From: Mesorhizobium wenxiniae
Lineage (GTDB): Bacteria > Pseudomonadota > Alphaproteobacteria > Rhizobiales > Rhizobiaceae
DNA: 64,000 bases
Direction of reading: 5' to 3'
Assembly (NCBI RefSeq): GCF_002284535.1
Contig: NZ_NPKH01000030.1
Span: 1 to 64,000, forward strand
Shown here: piece by piece, positions 8,365 to 16,799 of the stretch
Position numbering within the stretch: the stretch's first letter is position 1
How the letters are laid out: each line of letters starts with the position of its first letter
Notes under the pieces: generated by a model
What the model saw: the letters and a program-made list of their open reading frames with translations, nothing else
What the model was told of the DNA's origin: nothing
Databases searched by the model: none
Position numbers and translations under genes: made by a program

Positions 8365-9432
8365 TTACTGCGGCAGCTTGTCGTCGACGCCCTTGACGTA
8401 GAAGTTCATGCCGAGCAGCGTCGGATCGTCGGCGACTTCGCCTTCCTTCAGCCACGGCGTGCCGTCCTGCTTGGCGATCGGCCCGGTGAACGGGTTCCAT
8501 CCTTCGACGATCTTCTTCTCGGTGGCTTCCGCCATCGCCTTCACGTCGTCGGGCATGTTGGTGTAAGGGGCCATCTTAACGGCGCCGTCCTTGATGCCCA
8601 GCCAAACATTGCCGGGTTTCCAGGTGCCGTCGAGTGCAGCCTTCACCCGGCCGATATAATACGGGCCCCAATCGTCGACGATCGAGGTCAACTGCGCCTT
8701 GGGGGCGAACTTGATCATGTCCGAAGACTGGCCGAAGCCCTGCAGTCCGCGCTCTTCGGCGACTTGCAGGGGAGCGGTCGAGTCGGTGTGCTGGACGATG
8801 ATGTCGGCACCCTGGTCGAACAGAGCCTTGGCGGCATCGGCTTCCTTGCCCGGATCGAACCATGAATTGATCCAGACGATCTTCGCCTTGAAATCCGGCT
8901 TGATCGACTGGGCTCCGAGCATGAAGGAATTGATACCCATCACCACTTCGGGAATCGGGAACGAAACGATGTAGCCGGCGACGCCCGACTTCGATTGCTT
9001 GGCGGCGATCTGGCCGAGGATGTAGCGGCCTTCGTAGAAGCGTGCGTTGTAGATGCCGAGATTTTCGGCCGTCTTGTAGCCGGTCGCGTGCTCGAACATC
9101 ACGTCGGGGAATTTTTTGGCGACCTTCACTTCGGGGTCCATGAAGCCGAAGGAGGTGCCGAAAATGATCTTGCATCCTTCGCGCGCCAGGCGCTCGAAGG
9201 CACGATCGGCATCGGGACCCTCGGAGACGTTCTCCAGATAAGCGGTCTCGACCTTGTCGCCGAGTGCCTTCTCTACGTCCAGGCGGCCCTGGTCATGCTG
9301 GTAGGAATAGCCAAAATCGCCGATCGGGCCGGTATAGACCCAACAGGCTTTCAGCTTTTCCTGCGCTTCGGCGGTCGCCGCCAGCGACAATGCCGCCGCC
9401 GCGGCCATCAGCGCAATAAGCAGTTTTTTCAT
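8365..9432 (-). CDS. BMP-family ABC transporter substrate-binding protein
   Basis: The 355-aa protein starts with a signal peptide (MKKLLIALMAAAAALSLAATAEAQ). The mature part shows BMP/Med family features: KACWVYTGPIGDFGYSYQHDQGR near the N-terminus, then IIFGTSFGFMDP and GADIIVQHTDSTAPLQ. Members of this family bind nucleosides or related lipoprotein ligands; the ligand here is unknown. It is the last gene of a leftward four-gene operon (ATPase, two permeases, binding protein) and sits 51 bases after the second permease, with a terminator just beyond it. Confidence 0.9.
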   Translation of the reverse strand: MKKLLIALMAAAAALSLAATAEAQEKLKACWVYTGPIGDFGYSYQHDQGRLDVEKALGDKVETAYLENVSEGPDADRAFERLAREGCKIIFGTSFGFMDPEVKVAKKFPDVMFEHATGYKTAENLGIYNARFYEGRYILGQIAAKQSKSGVAGYIVSFPIPEVVMGINSFMLGAQSIKPDFKAKIVWINSWFDPGKEADAAKALFDQGADIIVQHTDSTAPLQVAEERGLQGFGQSSDMIKFAPKAQLTSIVDDWGPYYIGRVKAALDGTWKPGNVWLGIKDGAVKMAPYTNMPDDVKAMAEATEKKIVEGWNPFTGPIAKQDGTPWLKEGEVADDPTLLGMNFYVKGVDDKLPQ

Positions 9433-9483
9433 CGTGTTACCTCTCTGAGTTAAGCCTTGGAGCTTCCCGTTTGTCTTTTATCG

Positions 9484-10404
9484 TCAACGATCCGGAACGA
9501 ATGGCTGCCCCAAGGAAGCCGGTGTGTTCATCATCGTCAAACGCTTGTTGCGTGAGATTAGAACGAGAACCACGATGGTTGCCAGATAGGGCAACGAAGA
9601 AAGCAGTTGCGAGGGAACCGGAATGCCAAAAGCCTGTGCATGAAGCTGGCCGATCCAGACCGCGCCGAAGATATAGGCGCCAGCCAGCACCCGCCATGGC
9701 CGCCATGATGCGAACACGACCAGCGCCAGCGCGATCCAGCCGCGTCCGGCGGTCATGTTCTCCACCCATTGCGGCGTATAGACCAGCGACAAGTGCCCCC
9801 CGGCAAGGCCCGCACAGGCGCCGCCGAAGATCACCGCCAGGTAGCGGTATCGGATGACCTTGATGCCAAGCGCATGGGCCGATGTGTGGCTGTCGCCGAT
9901 CGAGCGCAGCGTCAGTCCGGTGCGGGTCTTGAACAGGAACCACATGACGGCGGCGGTCAATGCAATCGAGATGTAGAAGATCGGGTCCTGGCCGAACAAC
10001 AACCTGCCGATGACGGGCATCGCTGTCAGGCCGGGAATGTCGAGGTTTGGCAGCCTCGCGCCGGGCTGGCCGACAAAGCTGGTGCCCATCATGCCGGAAA
10101 GGCCGAGGCCGAGCAATGTCAGCGACAGGCCGGTCGCCACCTGGTTGGTGGCCAGCGACAACGTCATGACGGCGAACAGCAGTGAAAACACCGCACCCAG
10201 GGCGATCGCCGCCAACAACCCGATCCATGGCGATCCGGTGAGATAGCCGGCGCCGAAACCGCCGACCGCCCCCATGATCATCATGCCTTCGACGCCGAGA
10301 TTGAGCACGCCGGAACGTTCGACCACCAGCTCGCCGATCGCCGCGATCAGCAAAGGCGTCGCCGCGGTTGCGATGGTCAAAAGAATGTTGACGGTGATGT
10401 CCAT
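9484..10404 (-). CDS. ABC transporter permease, BMP-associated (YufQ-like)
   Basis: The protein has 306 aa with about eight or nine hydrophobic spans and the BPD_transp_2-type pattern (GELVVERSGVLNLGVEGMMIMGAVGGF, a glycine-rich stretch typical of sugar and nucleoside permeases). It forms the inner-membrane channel with the preceding permease gene. Its ATG overlaps the stop codon of that gene by one base (TGATG), so the two are translationally coupled. Confidence 0.88.
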   Translation of the reverse strand: MDITVNILLTIATAATPLLIAAIGELVVERSGVLNLGVEGMMIMGAVGGFGAGYLTGSPWIGLLAAIALGAVFSLLFAVMTLSLATNQVATGLSLTLLGLGLSGMMGTSFVGQPGARLPNLDIPGLTAMPVIGRLLFGQDPIFYISIALTAAVMWFLFKTRTGLTLRSIGDSHTSAHALGIKVIRYRYLAVIFGGACAGLAGGHLSLVYTPQWVENMTAGRGWIALALVVFASWRPWRVLAGAYIFGAVWIGQLHAQAFGIPVPSQLLSSLPYLATIVVLVLISRNKRLTMMNTPASLGQPFVPDR

Positions 10405-11516
10405 CAGCGGGCCTCCTCCAGCTTCGGCGCGGATTCAAGCGTCGGCGCAGCCAAGCCGATCAGGCGAATGCGGTAGTGAATGAGCGTGTCGCAGCCGAGC
10501 ACGAAGAACAGGAGCATGCCCTGGAACACGCGCGCCACCTTGTCGGAGATGCCGACCGCGCTTTGCACTGCCTCGCCGCCGAGATAGGTCAGCGCCAGCA
10601 CCAGGCCCGCCGCGACAATGCCTAATGGATTGAGCCGGCCGAGGAACGCCACGATGATGGCGGCAAAGCCGTAGCCGGGCGAAATCACCGGCTGCAGCTG
10701 GCCGATGGCGCCGGAGACTTCCGAGATGCCGGCAAGTCCGGCCAGTGCCCCCGACAGCATGAAGGCGAAGAACACCATCCGGTTGATGCCGAAGCCGGCG
10801 AAGCGCCCTGCCCTGGGGCTAGAGCCGAGCACGCGGACCTCAAAGCCTTTCAGCATGCGGCTCATCAGGATCCAGACCAGCACCGCCGCGACCAGCGCGA
10901 ACACGAAGCCCCAATTGGCCCGGCCGGAGGCCGGCATCAGTTCCGGCAATATCGCCGAGTCGTTGAACTGTATCGTCTGCGGGAAATTGAAGCCCTTCGG
11001 ATCGCGCCACGGCCCGCGCACCAGCCAGTCGAGGAACAGCTGCGCGACATAGACCAGCATCAGGCTGGTCAGGATCTCGTTGGTGTTGAAGCGCGCCTTG
11101 AGCAGGGCGGGAATGGCGGCGTAGGCCGCACCGCCGACCATGCCGAACAGCAGCATCAGCGGCAGCACCAGCGGGCCTTCAAACTGCGGAAACAGCACCG
11201 GAATGCTCGAGCCGACGATGCCGCCCAGGATGAACTGGCCTTCCGCGCCGATGTTCCAGATGTTGGCTCTGTAGCAAACCGACAGGCCGACCCCGATCAG
11301 GATGAGCGGTGCCGCCTTGATCGCCAGCTCGTGCAGCTGCCAGACCTGACTGACAGGCTCGAGGAAGTAGATTTGGAACGCCTTCAAGGGATTGACGCCA
11401 AGCAGCGCGAACAGGATGGCGCCGGCAATGATCGTCAGCACGAACGCAATGAAGGGCGACAGCGCCGAGAACAGCATCGAGCGCTGCGGCCGTTTGACGA
11501 GTTCGAGGCGCATCAT
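10404..11516 (-). CDS. ABC transporter permease, BMP-associated (YufP-like)
   Basis: This 370-aa multi-span protein belongs to the BPD_transp_2 group; the segment ANIWNIGAEGQFILGGIVGS is the hallmark motif. It pairs with the following permease to form a heterodimeric channel. Its start overlaps the end of the ATPase gene by four bases and its stop overlaps the next permease by one base. The tight packing indicates a single operon for a nucleoside-type importer. Confidence 0.88.
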   Translation of the reverse strand: MMRLELVKRPQRSMLFSALSPFIAFVLTIIAGAILFALLGVNPLKAFQIYFLEPVSQVWQLHELAIKAAPLILIGVGLSVCYRANIWNIGAEGQFILGGIVGSSIPVLFPQFEGPLVLPLMLLFGMVGGAAYAAIPALLKARFNTNEILTSLMLVYVAQLFLDWLVRGPWRDPKGFNFPQTIQFNDSAILPELMPASGRANWGFVFALVAAVLVWILMSRMLKGFEVRVLGSSPRAGRFAGFGINRMVFFAFMLSGALAGLAGISEVSGAIGQLQPVISPGYGFAAIIVAFLGRLNPLGIVAAGLVLALTYLGGEAVQSAVGISDKVARVFQGMLLFFVLGCDTLIHYRIRLIGLAAPTLESAPKLEEAR

Positions 11517-13078
11517 GACGTCTCCAGAGCGTGTTCGGCGTGGCCCGGCTCGGCCCCGCCCATCAGCAGTCCGATCTTTTCGAACGTGGCCTCGGCGATC
11601 GGCAAAGGCTTCGACAACTCGCCATTGTGCATCACCGCGATCGCGTCGGATATCTCGAACAATTCGTCGAGATCCTGGCTGATGACCAGCACTGCCGAGC
11701 CGCTGCGCGCCAATTCGATCAGCGTTTGCCGAATGTGGGCGGCCGCACCGGCGTCGACGCCCCAGGTCGGCTGATTGACGACCATGACGCTTGGCCTGCG
11801 GTCGAGTTCGCGGCCGACAATGAATTTCTGCAGATTGCCGCCTGAAAGCGCTGCCGCTTCCGGGTCCGGAGCGCTCTTGCGCACATCCATCGCCTTGATG
11901 ATGCGTTGGGCAGCGGCATAGATCGCATCGCTTTTGACCATTCCGCCGGCGCCGACAAACACCTTGCCGTCGGTGGCATGGCGCGACAGCAGCAGGTTTT
12001 CCGAAAGCTTCATGCGGGGTGCTGCACCGTGGCCGAGCCGCTCTTCCGGCACGAAGGCAGCGCCCATCAGCCGCCTGCCGGTGATGCTGAGGCCGCCGGC
12101 GTCCTTGCCGCGGATGCGTACCGAGGCGGCATCCTGCTGCGACACCTCGCCGGAAACGGATTCGAAGAACTCGCCCTGGCCGTTGCCGGCGACGCCTGCA
12201 ATGCCGATCACTTCGCCGGCGCGTACGGTCAAGTTGATGTTTCTGAGCGGGATCGAGAACGGCGTTGCCGGCTTGCGGCTGAGCGCGCGGATTTCAAGCA
12301 GCGGCTGCGCGGTCTCGATACCCTGGGCCGGCGCGCGCACCACGGCCTGCACGTCGTTGCCGACCATCATGCGGGCCAGCGATGCCGCGGTCTCCTTGCG
12401 CGGATTGCAATGGCCAACCACCTTGCCGTGGCGCAGCACAGTGGCGCGGTCGCAGATACGCTTGACCTCTTCCAGCCGGTGCGAAATGTAGAGGATGGAC
12501 TTTCCTTCCGATCGCAGCCGTTCGAGCGTCTCGAACAGCTTGTCGGCTTCCTGTGGCGTCAGCACCGAGGTCGGCTCGTCGAGGATGATGAGTTGCGGCG
12601 TCTGCAGAAGACAGCGGATGATCTCGATGCGCTGGCGCTCACCGACCGAGAGGTCGCCGACCAGCGATTGCGGATCGAGCGGCAGGCCGTAGCTATAGGA
12701 AAGCGCCCTCGCCTTCGCGGCAATCGTGCTGATCGGCGAACCGTCGTCCAGCGACAGCGCGATGTTCTCGGCCGCCGTCAGTGCCTCGAACAGCGAAAAA
12801 TGCTGGAACACCATGCCGATGCCAAGCTTCTTCGCAAAGCCGGGATTGGTGATCGTGACCGCCTGGCCGTTCCAGAAAATCTCGCCCGAATTGGGCTCCA
12901 GCGTTCCGAACAGCATTTTGACGAGCGTCGACTTGCCGGCGCCGTTCTCGCCGAGCAACGCATGGATCTCGCCTTTTGCGACGGTGAGATCGACATGGTC
13001 GCACGCTGTCAGTGTGCCGAACGTCTTGGTAAGGCCACGAACCTCAAGCAGGTTTGCGTCGTCCTGATTTGCACTCAC
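11513..13078 (-). CDS. ABC transporter ATP-binding protein, tandem domains (YufO-like)
   Basis: The 521-aa protein has two nucleotide-binding domains. The first carries GENGAGKST (Walker A), LSVGERQRIEI (signature) and LIILDEPTSVL (Walker B). The second has a degenerate Walker A (GVAGNGQGEF) with signature LSGGNLQKFI, as in sugar and BMP-type importers. I chose the GTG at 13078 because GGGAGG lies four bases before it; an in-frame ATG at 13090 has no ribosome site. It is the first gene of the leftward operon. Confidence 0.88.
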   Translation of the reverse strand: MSANQDDANLLEVRGLTKTFGTLTACDHVDLTVAKGEIHALLGENGAGKSTLVKMLFGTLEPNSGEIFWNGQAVTITNPGFAKKLGIGMVFQHFSLFEALTAAENIALSLDDGSPISTIAAKARALSYSYGLPLDPQSLVGDLSVGERQRIEIIRCLLQTPQLIILDEPTSVLTPQEADKLFETLERLRSEGKSILYISHRLEEVKRICDRATVLRHGKVVGHCNPRKETAASLARMMVGNDVQAVVRAPAQGIETAQPLLEIRALSRKPATPFSIPLRNINLTVRAGEVIGIAGVAGNGQGEFFESVSGEVSQQDAASVRIRGKDAGGLSITGRRLMGAAFVPEERLGHGAAPRMKLSENLLLSRHATDGKVFVGAGGMVKSDAIYAAAQRIIKAMDVRKSAPDPEAAALSGGNLQKFIVGRELDRRPSVMVVNQPTWGVDAGAAAHIRQTLIELARSGSAVLVISQDLDELFEISDAIAVMHNGELSKPLPIAEATFEKIGLLMGGAEPGHAEHALETS

Positions 13079-13203
13079 AGTGCCTCCCATCTGGTTTGCC
13101 AGATATGTTCTGTGTTCCCGCAGGCATGGTATGCGCGGCCTGCTGTCGTCGCAAAGCGGCACCCGTCTTGAAAGAGCTTCAAGAATTTCAGCGGAAACCT
13201 AAC

Positions 13204-13247
13204 GCATCGGCCCGAAAATCGAAATCGATTTTCGGAAAGCACGATGC
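13204..13247. repeat. Interspersed intergenic palindrome, copy R1
   Basis: An outer pair GCATCG/CGATGC encloses a perfect 11-base inverted repeat (CCGAAAATCGA, AA, TCGATTTTCGG at 13212-13235). The tail (GTAGATTCAAAATCTTGGAGCG) is shared with the degenerate copy near 18.2 kb. Related copies lie at 34750 and 47092. It sits upstream of the BMP operon and could affect its leader. Confidence 0.7.
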
Positions 13248-13309
13248 GTAGATTCAAAATCTTGGAGCGCGCTTTTGTGCGTCCAAGTGGACACACGTCG
13301 CCCCAAGGC

Positions 13310-14287
13310 TCAGGGGATAAGAATGGTTGTCCCGGTCGTCCTGCGGCCTTCAAGGTCGGAATGCGCTTTGCCGGCGTCCTGGAGCGCGTAACGCTGATTG
13401 ATCTTGATCTTGACCGCGCCGCTGAGCACGATTTCGAAGAGTGCGGCGGCGGACGCCTCCAGATCTTCGCGCCTGGCGTTGTAGACGAACAGCGTTGGAC
13501 GGGTTGCGAACAGCGAACCTTTTTGCGCCAGCAAGGACATGCTGAACGGCGGGACCGGTCCCGACGATTGACCGAAGCTGGCGAACATGCCGAGCGGCTT
13601 CAGGCAGTCGAGCGAGGCCGGAAAGGTGTCGTTGCCGACCGAATCATAGACGACGTCACACTTCTTGCCGCCGGTGATGGCGAGGACGCCGGCGACGAAG
13701 TCCTGCTCGCGGTAGTTGATGACGTGGTCGAAGCCATGCGCCTTGGCGAGCTCGATCTTGTCGGCGGAGCTGGCGGTGCCGATCACGGTTGCGCCAAGAT
13801 GCTTGGCCCATTGGCCGAGGATCAGCCCGACACCGCCGGCCGCCGCGTGAAACAGGACCGTGTCGCCCGCCTTCACCTTGAAGGTACGGCGCAGCAGATA
13901 TTCCGCCGTCATCCCTTTCAGCATCATGGCGGCCGCCTGTTCGTCGCTGATGCCGTCCGGCACCTTGACGACGCGATCGGCGGCGATCACGCGCTGTTCG
14001 GCATAGGCGCCAGTCGTCACGGCGTAGGCGATGCGATCGCCCGGCTTCAGCCAGTCGATATCCGCGCCCACTTCCATCACCACCCCGGCCGCCTCGCCGC
14101 CGGGTATCAGCGGGAAACCGCCTGGCGGCGGGTAAAGGCCGGAGCGATGATAGACGTCGATGAAATTGAGGCCGATCGCCGTGTGCTTGACCAAGATCTG
14201 CCCCGAGCCGAGTTGGCCCGGATCGGCGTCCTCATAGGTCAGGACTTCCGGACCGCCATGGGCGTAGATGCGTATTGCTTTGGACAT
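13310..14287 (-). CDS. Quinone oxidoreductase (zeta-crystallin-like MDR family)
   Basis: The 325-aa protein is a medium-chain reductase without structural zinc ligands. It has the quinone reductase start AIRIYAHGGPEVLTYEDADPG, the family motif VKHTAIGLNFIDVYHRSGLYP and the NADPH-binding motif AAAGGVGLILGQWAKHLGATVIG. It is expected to reduce quinones with NADPH in the cytoplasm. It is the last gene of a leftward run that begins with DUF2182, 51 bases after pcs, which suggests co-transcription. Confidence 0.9.
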   Translation of the reverse strand: MSKAIRIYAHGGPEVLTYEDADPGQLGSGQILVKHTAIGLNFIDVYHRSGLYPPPGGFPLIPGGEAAGVVMEVGADIDWLKPGDRIAYAVTTGAYAEQRVIAADRVVKVPDGISDEQAAAMMLKGMTAEYLLRRTFKVKAGDTVLFHAAAGGVGLILGQWAKHLGATVIGTASSADKIELAKAHGFDHVINYREQDFVAGVLAITGGKKCDVVYDSVGNDTFPASLDCLKPLGMFASFGQSSGPVPPFSMSLLAQKGSLFATRPTLFVYNARREDLEASAAALFEIVLSGAVKIKINQRYALQDAGKAHSDLEGRRTTGTTILIP

Positions 14288-14338
14288 TGATGAGGCTCTC
14301 TTGGGACCAGATTTTCTTGGGACCAGACTCTCTTGGGA

Positions 14339-15175
14339 TCAGGTTTTCTTGGCGCCGAGCGTTGGAAAGAGCTGCATGATACCGCCGATGCATGCGAGGT
14401 AAAGTCCGGTGACCGTGATGCCGATCTTGGTGAAGACACTCACCTGCTCGCCCAATACGCCGATCTGGTCGTAGAAGGCGGCAAGAGCTGCCTGCGCCAG
14501 CGCCAGCGCTCCGAAAGCGCACCATAGCAGCGTCATGCCAAGGTTGATCGGCCGCAGCCGCACCACCCGCACCGGGTGGATGAAATTGATCGGCACAAAG
14601 GTCAGGATGCCGGCCACCACGACCACGGCGAAGGAAACCCATTGTCCCGGCTCGATGACGAACAGCGTGAACACCACCATGTTCCAGACCACGGGAAACC
14701 CCTTGAAGAAATTTTCCTTGGTCTTCATCCCGGTGTCGGCATAGTAGATCGCGCTCGACACGACGATGATCGCCGCCGACAGGAACGACAGGCCCTCACC
14801 CATGAAGCCGCGCTGGTAAAGCGCGAAGGCCGGTATCAGCACATAGGTGACGTAATCGATGATGTTGTCGAGGAGTTCGCCCGACCACGTCGGCAGGATT
14901 TCCTTGACCTCGAGTTTCCTGGCGATCGGCCCGTCGATGCCGTCGACGAACAGCGCCAGCCCCAGCCACCAGAACATCGCCGTCCAGCGCTGCTCGCTCG
15001 CCGCCACCAGCGACAGGAACGCCAGGAACGAGCCCGACGCGGTCAGCAGATGGACCGAAAACGCGCGCGCCTGCGGCCATGTGACTTTCTTCTTCGGCCG
15101 CGGAATCCTGTCAGCGATTTTCCTGGCCGTGATTTTTCCGGCCGTGATTTTTCTGGCCGTTGTTTTTTTGCTCAC
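14339..15175 (-). CDS. pcs: Phosphatidylcholine synthase
   Basis: The 278-aa membrane protein condenses CDP-diacylglycerol with choline to make phosphatidylcholine. It carries the Pcs variant of the CDP-alcohol phosphotransferase motif: DGPIAR, twelve residues, then GELLDNIID, with several membrane spans. RAFSVHLLTASGSFLAFL matches known rhizobial Pcs N-termini. The GTG start overlaps the DUF1326 stop (GTGA). An unusual Lys/Arg-rich extension of about 33 residues precedes the conserved part and is encoded by a 15-base tandem repeat. Confidence 0.93.
   Translation of the reverse strand: MSKKTTARKITAGKITARKIADRIPRPKKKVTWPQARAFSVHLLTASGSFLAFLSLVAASEQRWTAMFWWLGLALFVDGIDGPIARKLEVKEILPTWSGELLDNIIDYVTYVLIPAFALYQRGFMGEGLSFLSAAIIVVSSAIYYADTGMKTKENFFKGFPVVWNMVVFTLFVIEPGQWVSFAVVVVAGILTFVPINFIHPVRVVRLRPINLGMTLLWCAFGALALAQAALAAFYDQIGVLGEQVSVFTKIGITVTGLYLACIGGIMQLFPTLGAKKT
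15116..15160 (-). repeat. 15-base tandem repeat inside the pcs N-terminal coding region
   Basis: Three near-identical 15-mers lie end to end (gattttcctggccgt, gatttttccggccgt, gatttttctggccgt on the plus strand), with a partial fourth. They encode repeats of the type KITAR/KITAG at the N-terminus of Pcs. The unit length is a multiple of three, so copy changes would keep frame. Confidence 0.85.
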
Positions 15176-15786
15176 GGGCCCCGCCAGTCCAGCTTGCAGA
15201 TTTCGGCCGAGCGGCCGGCAAAATTCCAGTTGCGGCCGAAGGCCCGCATCTTGCTCTTGTCGGACCTGGCGACGATGATTTCCGGTGCGATCCAGTACTC
15301 CGAATTGCTGATCACCGTATCCTTGTCGCGGTCCTTGCCGGAAATCGGCGTTACGGCTCCATCGATGATCTTCGGGATCTGGAAGATCCGCGTCCTGTCG
15401 CGCGTCTCATAGGTGATCGGCGCCTGCTCGACGCCGAGGAACTTTCCGACCAGGATGGAGAGCAGCGAGGTGGTTCCGCCAGCCTTGCCAGTGAAAATCC
15501 TGGTCAGCGCCTTTACCGCGTAGACTGAGGCGCGCTTGTCGATGAACAGTCCGGCGGTCCAGTTGCCGCGGCTCATATAGCCGGGGATTTCCATGACCAG
15601 CCCAAGGTTGAGGCCGGATAGGTCGACCTCGCCGAAATGGCCGGCATCGATGCGGAACCCCGCCCAGGTCTGACAATAGCCCTCGGTCGGCGGGTGACTG
15701 CCAAGGGACAGCACGCAAGGGCAAAAAACCGTGCAATTGCAGGAGAGCACCAGCTCTCCTTTCATTGCCCAGCCTTGATCCGCCAT
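15172..15786 (-). CDS. DUF1326 protein with N-terminal cysteine cluster
   Basis: This 204-aa soluble protein begins MADQGWAMKGELVLSCNCTVFCPC, with three or four closely spaced Cys residues that look like a metal site. DUF1326 has no assigned function that I know. The gene lies 12 bases after DUF2182 and overlaps pcs, so the three genes form one leftward operon. DUF1326 and DUF2182 recur as neighbours in many proteobacteria, which suggests a joint, perhaps metal-related, role. Confidence 0.85.
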   Translation of the reverse strand: MADQGWAMKGELVLSCNCTVFCPCVLSLGSHPPTEGYCQTWAGFRIDAGHFGEVDLSGLNLGLVMEIPGYMSRGNWTAGLFIDKRASVYAVKALTRIFTGKAGGTTSLLSILVGKFLGVEQAPITYETRDRTRIFQIPKIIDGAVTPISGKDRDKDTVISNSEYWIAPEIIVARSDKSKMRAFGRNWNFAGRSAEICKLDWRGP

Positions 15787-15798
15787 CGAATTCTCTCC

Positions 15799-16695
15799 CT
15801 ATGCCGAGACTACTAGCAGGGCGGTTGCCCAGACAAGCAGTATCGCACCGGCGACCCGGGTTGGCAGCCTGCCCGCCGTCTGTTTTTCGATCAAGGTGAA
15901 CAGGCCGATCAACGCCAACCAGAACACGTTCATCACACCGACGGCGAACATCACCAGCATCAGCGCCCAGCAGCAGCCGAGGCACCAGACGCCCTGCTCC
16001 ATGCCGAGCCGGAAAATGCGGCCGGGCCTCGCGCTCCAGTTCGAAAACAGGATCGAGAACGGGCTTTTGCATTTTGTCAGGCAGGCTTCCTTCAGGCCGC
16101 TGAACTGATAGAGGCCAGCAACCAAAAGCGCAGCCGCTCCTGTCGCTCCGACCACCGGATCGAGCATCTGCACAGATGAGGCGAAGGCGTGAACGATGAG
16201 TGTCAGCGCCGCAAACACTGCCGACGCAGCCAACCACACGCTGAGGTAGCCGGCGACCAGGATCAGCGGATGGACGACCGCTTCGCCCTTGATCCGCGCG
16301 GTATCGGCGATCTCGCAATAGGTGCGGATCATCGGCGCCGCCGAAGGCAGCATGGTGGCGACCGCCATCAGGAACCACATGACGATGAGCGCTCCGGCCT
16401 GCGCGCCGACGCCCCCGTCGAGCGGCGCAGGTGCAAGACAAAGGCTGAAGAAGCGCTCGAGAAGGTCCGGCAGCGGCAGCCCCGGCAGATGCCTGAGCAT
16501 CGTGTCGCCGGGTGCATCGATGCCCGGAACCCGGCTTTCGGCGCCACGTATGGCCATGGCGCCAAGAAGCAGCCATGCCAGGACGACGCCTGCGCCCAAA
16601 ACGATGTTCACCGCCAGTCGAGGATTGCGCGAGACGCTCGCCGCGGCCCGGCCGAAACGGTCGAGATGACTGAAATCATGGTCTTGGCCGATCAT
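15799..16695 (-). CDS. DUF2182 integral membrane protein
   Basis: The 298-aa protein has about seven membrane spans. The family has been described as predicted metal-binding membrane proteins; visible features include VMWFLMAVATMLPSAAPMI and CLGCCWALMLVMFAVGVMNVFWL, a Cys/Met-rich segment. I chose the ATG at 16695 (MIGQDHDFSHLDRFGRA); the frame stays open upstream, but that part overlaps the divergent monooxygenase. It is the first gene of the DUF2182-DUF1326-pcs-quinone reductase run. Confidence 0.8.
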   Translation of the reverse strand: MIGQDHDFSHLDRFGRAAASVSRNPRLAVNIVLGAGVVLAWLLLGAMAIRGAESRVPGIDAPGDTMLRHLPGLPLPDLLERFFSLCLAPAPLDGGVGAQAGALIVMWFLMAVATMLPSAAPMIRTYCEIADTARIKGEAVVHPLILVAGYLSVWLAASAVFAALTLIVHAFASSVQMLDPVVGATGAAALLVAGLYQFSGLKEACLTKCKSPFSILFSNWSARPGRIFRLGMEQGVWCLGCCWALMLVMFAVGVMNVFWLALIGLFTLIEKQTAGRLPTRVAGAILLVWATALLVVSA

Positions 16696-16799
16696 GGCAA
16701 TCGAATGGGCCGAATCGCCGCGTTGATCAAGCCGTATGATCTGACCTATATGCTTATCAGGTCGGACCGACCGCCTCGCATCACAATCCGGAAGCGAAC

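Noticed and set aside
11906..13171. A 421-codon plus-strand frame opposite the BMP operon ATPase
   Set aside because: It is a shadow of an ATPase with complete Walker and signature motifs.
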